Source of the DNA: Beroe forskalii | Lineage: Eukaryota > Ctenophora > Nuda > Beroida > Beroidae | Direction of reading: 5' to 3' | NCBI GenBank assembly: GCA_011033025.1 | Contig: WFMF01000006.1 | Span: 1,302,001-1,366,000, forward strand | Length of the DNA: 64,000 nt | Shown: positions 1 to 9,505 of the stretch, one piece after another | Position numbering within the stretch: position 1 is the first letter of the stretch | Layout of the letters: the number at the start of each line of letters is the position of its first letter | Notes under the pieces: generated by a model | The model's database searches: none | Told to the model about the DNA's origin: nothing | Seen by the model: the letters and a program-made list of their open reading frames with translations, nothing else | Made by a program: the position numbers and the translations under genes

Positions 1-1650
1 ATCTCATTATTATACATGTACATAATACCACTTTATGGTAGCACGTTAAAAAGGGGGCGGCGGGGGGCAACTATATTTCTTTTTATTATCATCTATGTTA
101 TATTTAGGTACCTACGCCTTTAAATCTAAATCTACAAAACACAGTTGCAGTGGTTCAATAGGCTCGAATGTCTCTGTGTCTTAATTAACCCCTCAAACCT
201 GGTATCTCCTTAGGAGCAATAAAACTTTAAAATGATACGATAAGATTTAAAAACAGAAGCTCTCGAAAATCATGTGATTATCTCTTGTCTGGTACGTGGT
301 AACCGAGAAGTCTCGGTTATATTGCGCTATGATTGGTAAACGCGTCAGAACAGCTGAACAAAAGGTTTTATGATCCCATGTATAAAAGTGTAAACTATAA
401 CAACTTATAAAATGTATAAACTGTCAGTTATTAGGGATGCATAATGAAACGGCATTGATTATAGGTAGTACGCACTATCGTTATTATAACGTTAGCCTAT
501 AATTGGAAGGGAATGAATTAGTATCAATATTATAGTTATTAACAATAAATTGTCAAATTACTACAAACTACAAAATGAATATATATATCGAAATAAATCG
601 CAGTATAACGTCTCTGCAAAAACATTTGAACTCACATGAGTACCTACTAACTACTTGTATGCGAAAATCAAAATACGATCTTATAAATGTCTTGACAACA
701 GAACTTACTAAGAACCGTAGATTACCTTACCAGATTACTTTGAATCCCAAATTGTAGTTCTATAGTTCTGAATGAACTTTTTTCTTTTCAAGACCCAATT
801 GTAGTGGCCTAACTTTCTTCACAATACCTAGCTCGAAGCGTTGCAAATCTTTGAGAACGAGGAAACATTATGCAAGGATGAAGCAGATTTTTCAAAAGTT
901 AACTTTTCGTCAATAGAAGATTTATTGCTGTGGCCTTTCATTGGAACATTCTTTCATTCTAACAGCCATTCAACCAACAATAGAAGCTCTTCGTAGCTAT
1001 AATAGGAGTACAATTAAGTGCTCGGTAATTGTCAATGTTAATAGTGGTTGACCAAGCTTCGCATTTAGTTTATATATTCCATTCACTCATTATAGCTTAA
1101 TTAAAATCACAATTGCAGTAAAGGATGTTAAGCTTTGCATATTAACCTTATCAGATATTTTGAATAGCTTCTAATTAGTCGAAATAGTCTTGTATCACAC
1201 ACTCTCATCGGGTCGGACATTGCAGTTGTAATTTGACCAATTATTGTTTAATTCCTGTGTAATTCCTCTTATCTCACACCATATCGCACCCTCTCATCAA
1301 TCATCTCATGAATCACCCTCTTATCTCACACCAAATCGCACCCTCCGATCTCGTCACAGACACATGACCCCATTCTTCCATTACCGACACACAACATCTG
1401 ACCCCATGCTCTCACTATCCCCTGACATCATAACAAACCTCCAGCTGACGACGACTAGCTGGATGCTATTCGAAAGCTACTGATTTTCAAACTTTCTCGT
1501 ATCATTATTTACTCCGGCCCTAAATAAACCGTAACGTTCCTTATTTTACAACTACCCTTGCCCCTGCACTCGTGACTAGAGCCGAATAACCACGTGACTA
1601 ACACACGTGGTGCGCTCTCAACCAATCATAAACTCTATCTTCCTCCCCAG
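1..1650. other. AT-rich stretch without a recognisable gene
   Basis: No open frame here looks coding. Earlier exons of the DNAJB13-like gene would be expected upstream, but I could not find one in this stretch. A direct repeat of about 52 bp occurs at about 1266-1347 (two copies of a CTCTTATCTCACACCA-type unit). The last roughly 40 bases form the pyrimidine-rich acceptor tract of the exon at 1651. Confidence 0.5.
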
Positions 1651-1860
1651 GTGCCGACACTGGACGGTCGAATGCTGAGCATTCCAATAAACGACATCGT
1701 ACAACCAGGCTACACTAAACGTGTAGTAGGAGAAGGTATGCCAGTTTCCAAGTCAAAGGACGCTGAAAAGGGAGATCTGGTTATCTCCTTCGACATTGTA
1801 TTCCCCACCAAACTAGAGGTCCATCAGAAGAGTTTACTGAAACAAGCGCTCATGATGTAA
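1651..1860 (+). CDS. DNAJB13: DNAJB13-like co-chaperone, C-terminal (last) exon
   Basis: This is the terminal exon of a class-B J-domain protein. It encodes 69 residues of the second substrate-binding (CTD-II) domain, from VPTLDGRMLSIPINDIV to FDIVFPTKLEVHQKSLLKQA, then a TAA stop. The exon opens right after a good acceptor (TTCCTCCCCAG) in phase 0. The IPINDIV and GEGMP motifs, the GDLVISFDIVFPT segment and the LLKQAL ending match DNAJB13 better than DNAJB1/4/5, which have different residues at these places. DNAJB13 is known as a radial-spoke (axonemal) J protein. The J domain and earlier exons are not in the window, so the assignment rests on this exon alone. Another class-B DnaJ is possible but less likely. 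Confidence 0.8.
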   Translation: MPTLDGRMLSIPINDIVQPGYTKRVVGEGMPVSKSKDAEKGDLVISFDIVFPTKLEVHQKSLLKQALMM

Positions 1861-2314
1861 CGAGACATTTGATAGCTGGATTATATGAAAAGTTTTATCG
1901 TTTTCTTGAATATGAAGCACTTGCAGTTAATCGGTTTCAAGTTATCTGATGTAAGATTGCTTATCAGAGAATTAATATTTGCTGTTCTCATGGGAAGTTT
2001 CGTTAAATATGATGTAGCGGATTATGTACATAGATTTCACACAGTCGTCCGATATGAGTTTAACAGTACAACATCCTTGTAAATATTTCTTATATATACT
2101 GTACATTATTAAATTACTACTGTAAAATATGAGGACGTTTTTATTATACTCGCGTTTCATTCCCTGCCTCATTTCCATATTTAGGGGCATGTATAACACA
2201 TCGGTCGATGGAATGGAATTGGTCGATCGATCGACTTCATTTGGACATCTGACGAGTTTTACAGGCCCCAATTCGTGTTTAAATCATCAATATTTTTTGC
2301 TATTTCCTTTAACT

Positions 2315-2451
2315 AGCTTCAAGGTATTCATTCGATCGGCCGATGTGTTAATTACACGCCCTTCACAGCTTTTCTCTGAGGAGTCCTCAGAGAAAAGCTG
2401 TAAAGGGCGTGTAATTATCACATCGGCCGATCGAATGAATACCTTGAAGCT
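2315..2451. repeat. 137-bp near-perfect palindrome
   Basis: The left arm (from AGCTTCAAGGTATTC at 2315) is the reverse complement of the right arm (ending GAATACCTTGAAGCT at 2451), with only a couple of mismatches. The centre is at about 2383, in CTCTGAGGAGTCCTCAGAG, and there is no spacer. The arms contain CGATCGGCCGATG. This is most likely a hairpin or foldback MITE, or a cruciform-forming site. No coding content. Confidence 0.85.
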
Positions 2452-2595
2452 CAGTGAGGAGATTATTTGAAAGATTATTCCAAGTCTTCAATTTAGCTGT
2501 TTCGATTGTAGGACTCAGCAGCTTTGAATATCAGATAACCAGTGCATTGGTTTCTATTTATTTTGCTAACCAAATCAAATTTGAGCTTAGTCAAA

Positions 2596-2775
2596 ATGGA
2601 GAATAACGGCGACAACCTTGAAGATTTGGTGAAACAGTTCTCCAATCAAGTTCAGCAATCAGATTGGCTTCAGACCAACACCCCAGAGAAATGGGTTTCA
2701 GAAAACAAAGAACTGTACGAAGAAATGCAGAATGAAGTTAAACGGATAGAGGAAGAGAGGGAAACGAAGAAATAG
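2596..2775 (+). CDS. 59-aa acidic microprotein, function unknown
   Basis: This short frame begins MENNGDNLEDLVKQFSNQVQ and ends in a charged, helix-prone tail (KRIEEERETKK) before TAG. The start context is good (AAAATGG). A possible splice or trans-splice acceptor (GAGCTTAG) lies five bases upstream of the ATG. The composition (Glu, Lys, Asn, Gln; two Trp) is like a small soluble coiled-coil protein and unlike random AT-rich translation. I do not recognise the family. It could be a free-standing small protein or the last exon of a longer gene. It lies between the DNAJB13-like and SPAG8-like genes on the same strand. Confidence 0.45.
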   Translation: MENNGDNLEDLVKQFSNQVQQSDWLQTNTPEKWVSENKELYEEMQNEVKRIEEERETKK

Positions 2776-3502
2776 GGTTATCATTCTATCCTTTGACGTA
2801 TCTGTCGATGAATCTTATAATTTTAATCTATGCTGAATGTATCTGGTCGGGGATAGTTCTTGGTTTATATGAATTGCTAGATTGGAATAACTGAAAAAGG
2901 ACTTTTTAAACCGTCATTTCTTTGCTGAGATAACAATTGGAACCTTTTTGCTCATTTCATCATCCGTGATTTCGTACAAAACCAATGCCTAATTCGATGA
3001 CTGTCAGCTTTCTGGATTCCAGGACTCAGGAACTTCTGATACCCACTTGATCAAAGAATTAGGAGTCTTAATCAAAGATTCTTCAACTTGGTTCTGGATG
3101 ATTTTGACCCCATTTTGGATTGGAATTTTGATAACTGCTTTGAAAATGCAGCAATTTATAGTTCGAAGCTTGAATAAATTGTTGTTATTTGGACGCGCAT
3201 TGCGCGCACTTTCGTTTTGTTGTCATAGAAACTTGATAAATTTGCTGGTAAAAGATCACTGTGAGCAGCTTTTAAGTAGAACGTATTTGCGCTGCGCGCT
3301 AGTCAAATTTCTGGCATATTTTGGCTAAATATCGAATTTTGTGGTTTCAGTTTCACCATTTTCATGTCCTTGGTAATGAATCATCCCAGTTTTGTGTTTA
3401 CATTAACTTTTTCAAATTTATCTTTCTTACACATGTGACTTCACCTATTATTTTAGTAAAACTGCAGTTCGATGAATGCATTTGAAATTAATATCAACTT
3501 AA
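2776..3502. other. Intergenic, nothing recognised
   Basis: AT-rich sequence with no convincing coding frame, tRNA or repeat. It ends at the TTAA that flanks the inverted-repeat element starting at 3503. Confidence 0.4.
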
Positions 3503-5025
3503 AGGTGCAGTCCGGGATATCGGCAAAAAATTAAAATTCCTTAATTTCCGCCTAAGTCATTAGTATGATGCCCATCATTAATCCTACAAACGGAATTCGA
3601 GTGAAAATAATCGTATCATCGTCTAATTGGCCACTGAAGTTCGCGCGTGTGATCCTTGAGCAGCATCCGCCCGCTACACTCAGCTTATATTTCATGTATT
3701 TGCGTGTAGTTTCGTTGTTATTTTACCACTCTACACTGTTTCTTGTTTTATCAGTGTTGTTTTCAGTCATTACACAAAACATAGGACAGTTGTGTGACAT
3801 TGGTTACTTGTTACATGCAATTTACTTACTTTTTAGAACCCACTAATTAGAACCCAATGTGGTCCATGAAGTATTTCAGGCAATTTTCCCGAGCTTCTTT
3901 TGATAGCTACTGCTCTTATTCACATATCTACCCAATGTTTCCCGTTTCTCAAACTTTTCTGAAATTATATCTTTGCCAACTTCTTTTTAAATCTAAATTC
4001 AAGTAGATGAATATCCTTTTTCAGTCAAATTTGCCACAGTTCAGCCATAAAACCATTCAACACTTCAAATGCCTCATGTCTACTGTGTATAACATAGTCT
4101 ATCGTGAAACTTAATAGCTCAGATTCGGTAAAATTTGAATCCGGCTTGTTGTGCCCTGAAACAAGGCTGCTCTGACAGTCTGATTTATCAAGATTTTCTG
4201 AAAGCAGGTTATTCAGTCACTAACACCGGCCCGTTATCAAAGTTTGACTATAATCAGAGCAGTATCCTGATGTCTACTGACACTTGACAGTACTACTGTT
4301 TTATCAGGAAAGCTTTATTGTAATCCATTGTTATATTTACTGTGCCAAGACCTGATACAAGAAAAAATCAAAGCATCAATATAAGTACATATTCATTAAC
4401 TAACCAGCCTGATCAGAACTTTGATTTTGCCGTATTTGAATTCGATACTATCCTGGAAGCAGAAATGCTCTCTTTACTTACTTACTTAAAAAGACTGGTC
4501 CACTATACATTTGTCGTTTCACCGTTCACTGGAGCCTGGTAGCAACCTCTGACAACAGTCTGCTATCTGACTATCGATCAGTCCATCATGATAACAGTCT
4601 AGTGCCTCATTGCCTCATTGACTTCCCTAGCTTTAGCTCTATAAGCTGATATTTGGTACCTACTGGCTGACATCTCGTGTAAATCATTAATTAACAGCTT
4701 TTGACACCAAACTGTAATGACTGTGCTGCTAAAACAAAGATATATTGTTAAGACTGTGACTCTATACTGCACTAATACCAATCATCGGTGTGCTTTTCAA
4801 TCTTCCAATGTCAGTTAGCATAACTGACCCTAATTGTGTTGCTGTTGCAATGTAATTCATATTGCGTGCCATGCCGGGACGCTGCTCAAGCGTCTGTGGG
4901 TGTAATTTGATACGCTAATTTTAGCATGATCTAATTAGTTTCGACGCGCGAGACCCCGCTACATGTTGTTTATTCACGCCCTACTACCGATTTAGCTAAA
5001 GTTGTAAATATCCCGGACTGCACCT
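3503..5025. mobile_element. 1.5-kb TTAA-flanked inverted-repeat DNA element (non-autonomous)
   Basis: The element begins AGGTGCAGTCCGGGATAT and ends with the exact reverse complement, so the terminal inverted repeats match over 18 bp. TTAA stands on both outer sides (3499-3502 and 5026-5029), which suggests a TTAA target duplication. No transposase frame is visible inside, so it would depend on a partner element. TTAA duplications are typical of piggyBac, but piggyBac termini normally start CCY rather than AGG, so the superfamily is unsettled. It lies just upstream of the SPAG8-like coding start at 5106. Confidence 0.75.
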
Positions 5026-5105
5026 TTAATTCATGTCAATTACAGATGATTATATAATTCATTCTTGACTATAATCTATTTTTTCACCCCATCCTCATTT
5101 TAGAC

Positions 5106-6602
5106 ATGGCTCACCAAACGAACGAACACGGCAAAGTTCTGATAGAGAACTGGGTTGAAGAAAGGGCCTGTGAGTCGTATGACAACGAGATAACGGGCCC
5201 TGAGGTGAACAGATGTGGGCACACGGGCATAATAACGACCAACGACCCGAACTGCACTGACCTCAGCACAACTGTGCGGGAGACATACCGACCACCTTCC
5301 CGACCAAGCAACCGATTGAAAGGTAGTGTATTTTAACTAGACTACAGCATCAAACCTAGATTGTATTACTTTTCTATTTGGCTTCCACACAATGGATCGA
5401 AATGTAACAGGACTAACAGGGATTAGCTTCACTTTATATTGCTTATCGATATTCTCGGTGTTAATGAGCATTCTACCCTTCACTAAGGGACGAGGAAATC
5501 ACAGTTGGAAGTCGAGGTTTACAAGAAAGTATCAGAGGAAGTTGCGGCCGAAAGTTCGCCTCCACAGGTAAAACAAAGCTGTTATGCGAACAAAAAGATA
5601 AACAGGGTCGACTCCAAAAGCTTCAAAGTGAAAATAAATCGATTATAGTGAGTCAGCATGAGTCAGAGTTAATGAATGACTTCTCATCAGATAGAATTGC
5701 AAACTGCTTTGATTGGATTTGATCCTTGCATCTCACACCTTTCCTTCAGATTACACCTGATTACAAGTCGACCATGCACAAGGATTACCACAGAGAATTC
5801 GACTCTGATTGGCCGGAGCCAATCACGCATCACAATTTACTCCAAGAGCTTCCCGTCTCGTATTGGACTGATGGGGTACCCAAAGGTAATCAGACGGATA
5901 ATTAGTGCTCAAATTCCTGATTAGAATTGTTCTTATTTCGGACTGAGAACGCCTTCCAAACGACCAAAAAATCTACGTACGCGTGATACTGATTTGACAG
6001 TATATCCACCTACGTACATGACGCTGAGCGACCAGGAAATTCTCAACCCTAAAATTTCCAATCTCCCTGCACCGAAACCATGTTATTTAAAAAGCCCCAA
6101 AACCCCAAATCTGTTTCCCTTTTTCTCACCCCCATCCCCTCACCTTAATCACTGTCACCCCCATCCCCTCAGCCCTATCCCCTCACCCCCATTCCACTCA
6201 CTCCCATCCCCCTCACCCCACTTTCATTCCCCCTCACCCACTCCCCGGCCCCCTCACCCCACTCCCCTAACCCTCACCCCACTCCCCCTTACTCCCCTCA
6301 CCCAACTCTCCTAACGCACTCCCCCTCACCCTACTCCCCTCACCCCCATTCCACTCACCCCCATCCCCCTCACCCCACTCCCCCTCACCCCACTCCACTC
6401 AGTCGAATCACTCACCCCAATCTCCCTCTCCCCCATCCCCTCACCTCTCACCTCCGCAGGAATTCACGGAGTGACGCAGATCCGGTGCGAGGGCTCTCCC
6501 TTCAAGAAGAATGCTGCCTTCAGCACCCCCACTCAGATCTACATGGACCAGCCCAAGCCCTACGAGGAATCCCATCTCATCAGCCAGCCCGTCACTCGCT
6601 AG
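5106..6602 (+). CDS. SPAG8: SPAG8-like ciliary protein, four exons
   Basis: Exons 5106-5322, 5488-5567, 5750-5885 and 6460-6602 have GT-AG introns and matching phases (1, 0, 1), giving about 191 aa. Landmarks in order: GKVLIENWVEERACESYD, CGHTGIITT and RETYRPPSRPSNR in exon 1; a charged helix (QLEVEVYKKVSEE) in exon 2; HKDYHREFDSDWPEP in exon 3; GSPFKKNAAFSTPTQIYMDQ in exon 4. These follow the conserved C-terminal half of SPAG8 (NWEEERAT, the HGHRGLLT region, a YQPP segment, and FRKNCSFSTP). SPAG8 is known as a sperm and ciliary microtubule-associated protein. Human SPAG8 has a long repetitive N-terminus that is absent here. The ATG sits two bases after an acceptor (TTTTAG), so a 5' untranslated exon or trans-spliced leader is likely. 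Intron 3 is an extended C-rich tract. Confidence 0.82.
6110..6450 (+). repeat. C-rich low-complexity tract in SPAG8 intron 3
   Basis: This tract is dominated by CTCACCCC, ACTCCCC and CCATCCCC motifs and ends at the acceptor of the last SPAG8-like exon. It is simple-sequence DNA. The apparent proline-rich reading frames in it are composition artefacts. Confidence 0.85.
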
Positions 6603-7146
6603 GATACTGCACTGGGAGGATGGAGGAATGGGGAATTGCAACTCGATCTGGAACCGAGAAATTCTGTACGTTTTTTGATATGAATGGATCAGCTTGGGTT
6701 ATATGGAAATATTACATCTAATCAGTTATGGCAATGTACATCTACTCAGAGTGTTCTTCAGTATTTCGCTGCACTTTTTATGAGATTTTAGAAGCACAGA
6801 GTTACCGAGCTTTACCGCTGTACTTAAGTATTTGTTGATAGATTCAGACTAACAAATTTCAATATTAAGCTGTGCTATTATAATTTTACTCGCTATTGTA
6901 CAATATAGATGTATGTCTTATTATGATAATTTTATGGAAATTGGAAGCATTGACAGATTGACTACCTCAAAGCCATTTTATAGATATTACTACTTTACTA
7001 TTTCATTGACGTCATATTCTGGAACTTTTAAAGGCTAAATCTCTCCATTTTAATCATTGCTCACAATTGTTAATTATTTAAATTTGACGCCATTTAACCT
7101 GACATTGAATTTACATAATATTTCCTTCAATACATATGACTTATTT
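6603..7146 (+). other. SPAG8 3' region, AT-rich, no further gene
   Basis: Presumed 3' UTR and intergenic DNA following the SPAG8 stop. I see no coding frame. It ends with TTATTT at 7141-7146, the probable target-site duplication of the MITE that follows. Confidence 0.4.
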
Positions 7147-7390
7147 GGGTCAGTCTCCCATATAAACGGGAGCCTTCATTATCTATGACAATGACGTCAC
7201 TCAGAGAAATATAATTAAGCGCATCTAGCGCTTTAAGCAGTAAGGTTAGGGTTCTGGTTAGGGTCAGGATTTGTTAGGTTTAGGATAAGGTTAGGGTTTT
7301 GGTTAGGGCAATGGTTAGGTTTAGGATACAGAAAAATTGACGTTTAGATCTGTGACGTCACTCAGAGCCGTTTATATGGGAGACATACCC
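7147..7390. mobile_element. 244-bp MITE with GGGT..GTCTCCC terminal inverted repeats
   Basis: The left end GGGTCAGTCTCCCATATAAA pairs with the right end TTTATATGGGAGACATACCC. TTATTT flanks both sides (7141-7146 and 7391-7396), consistent with a 6-bp duplication. TGACGTCACTC occurs near both ends. The core has many TTAGGG/TTAGGTTTAGG words. A related, more decayed copy lies at 45072-45312, so this is a dispersed family rather than telomere-derived sequence. No coding capacity. Confidence 0.8.
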
Positions 7391-7753
7391 TTATTTGCTA
7401 GCAATAGTAGCTAAAAGTATTGATCGTCTTAGTTGACTTATCATTAGATCCTTTCCTGACTTTACATGAATGAAATTTCTTTCGAACTTACCTGGTCCTG
7501 ACAACGACATGCCACAAGTTTGGCAGAAAATACCCACTCAGTTTATAAATGTTTATACAATGTATATATTATGTATTTTGTGTATTTAATGTAATGTGGA
7601 GAACTCGACTGTAATTTTATCATTATATAAAAATACTTAGTTTCGACTAAAGTCAGCGTAGTCTCTTCTTCTCTTGTGAAACAATGGCTATTTCAGGGCA
7701 TAAAATCCTTGATCTGGCATGGAAACCACTAATTGCTAATTAACCCGATGCTT

Positions 7754-7925
7754 TAGGGCACTCAGGGCACAGGGCACTACGTCAGGGCACCAGGGCACTA
7801 CGTCAGGGCACCAGGGCACTACGTCAGGGCACTGATCCTTGAAGTAGTGCCCTGAACAGGGCACAGGGCACTACGTTAGGGCACCAGGGCACTACGTCAG
7901 GGCACCGGGCCACTACGTCTATGTT
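7754..7925. repeat. 21-bp GGGCAC-type minisatellite
   Basis: Imperfect tandem copies of AGGGCACCAGGGCACTACGTC. An internal GTAGTGCCCTG run reads in the opposite orientation. Stray units recur at about 8148-8175 and 8330-8360. Confidence 0.85.
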
Positions 7926-8255
7926 ATGTGATATTGTTATTCTATTGTTTTGAAGGGTTTATTGTTATTGTAAGGATACTATTATGATTTTATTGTGATG
8001 TAGGAGTAAAGTGCAATCTGAAATCGTGTACTAATCTGTAATCGTGTATTCAATACATACTAGATACCTACACTTAAGACTTCAGTGTTATTTTCATAAC
8101 CTTATTCGTGGTGTGTCCTATTGTTATTTTAAGGCTCTGAAGAAGGACACCAGGGCACTACGACAGGGCACTGAGCCACTACGTTATGTCTACGTTATCT
8201 GATATTGTTCTGAATGGTCTTATTATTGTTGTAAGACTAAGTATACTATTCTCAT
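7926..8255. other. AT-rich spacer with stray repeat units
   Basis: No gene seen. It carries an isolated GGGCACTACG repeat unit near 8150 and grades into the 20-bp minisatellite. Confidence 0.4.
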
Positions 8256-9135
8256 TCAACTGTTATTCCAAGGATCTTATTGTTATTCTTGGGTTCCTAT
8301 TGTTATTCTAAGAGTCATTCAACGTTGGGGCACTGGGCACTTCGTCGGGGCACTGGCTCACTGTGATATTGGTATTCTATTGTTTTGCACGGTTAAGGCC
8401 ATGGTTCTGTTTATCATTTTAAGGATCCTATTGTTATTCTATGGATCCTATTGTTATTCTATGGATCCCATTGTTATTCTATGGCCTCTATTGTTATTCT
8501 AAGATTCGAAGGGTCCTATTGTTTACTGTTATTGCTGTTACTGTTAGGGTCTCATTGTTATTATTAGTGCCCTATTGTTATTCTAAGGGTCCTATTCTCA
8601 TACTAAGGATCCTATTGTTATTCCAAGGGTCTTATTGTTATTCTAAGGCTCTTATTGTTATTTCAAGGGTCCTATTGTTATTTTAAGGGTCCTATTGTTA
8701 TTTCAAGGGTCTTATTGTTATTTGAAGGGTCCTTTTGTTATTCTAAGGCTCTTATTGTTATTCTAAGGGTCCTATTGTTATTTTAAGGGTCCTATTGTTA
8801 TTCTAAGGCTCTTATTGTTACTTTAAGGGCCCTATTGTTATTTTTAGGGTCCTATTGTTATTTTAAGGGTCTTATTGTTATTTGAAGGGTCCTATTGTTA
8901 TTTCAAGGGTCTTATTGTTATTCTTAGCGTCCTATTGTTATTTTAAGGGTCTACTTGTTATTTTAAGGGTCCTATTGTTATTTTAAGGGTCTTATTGTTA
9001 TTTGAAGGGTCCTCTTGTTATTCTAACGGTCCTTTTGTTATTCTAAGGGTCCTATTGTTATTTTAAGGGTTTTATTGTTATTCCAAGGGCCCTATTCTCA
9101 TACTAAGGATCCTATTGTTATTCCAAGGGTCCTAT
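8256..9135. repeat. 20-bp minisatellite (GGGTCCTATTGTTATTCTAA type)
   Basis: About 35-45 units in strict 20-base register from about 8420 onward, with looser units before. Variation is mainly at CCTATT/CTTATT and TTCTAA/TTTCAA/TTTTAA. The array stops abruptly at the 5' end of the retroelement (9138) and does not resume after that element's coding region. Confidence 0.9.
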
Positions 9136-9505
9136 TGGGTTTGAGTATGTTTTTTTTGGTTGTACGGTGTGTTTGGGTTGATCGTTAAAGTATACATTAT
9201 ATCTCGTTTTTAGCGAACGCTCACGAATATGATATGACGTAATCATTATTGCTTATGTGAATTATATTGAAGGCGTCATCACCGTTATCAAACTCGAGTG
9301 TTTCCCTAACGCGTTTCTTTGTATTATTCGACGCTATAACGTCGGATAGTCATCTTATCAAAGCAAGGGTCGGTAAAACCTCTAACAGCCACCACCCTTT
9401 ACCCTGGAACGCCCTTCCTAGACCGCTCCTACCACCAACCTTATTTTTCTCCATTTGGTGGCCTCTAAATAAGGGTTGTCTTTGATAAGTATTGTTTGAT
9501 TGAAT

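Noticed and set aside
6110-6450. Proline-rich protein frame
   Set aside because: It is the C-rich intron tract of the SPAG8-like gene.
7220-7340. TTAGGG-like words suggesting an interstitial telomere
   Set aside because: The words are irregular and form the core of a MITE present again at 45.1 kb.
9267-9485. 72-codon frame in the retroelement leader, also present in copy 2
   Set aside because: It starts with TTG, and the two copies are so similar overall that its preservation is not evidence of coding.
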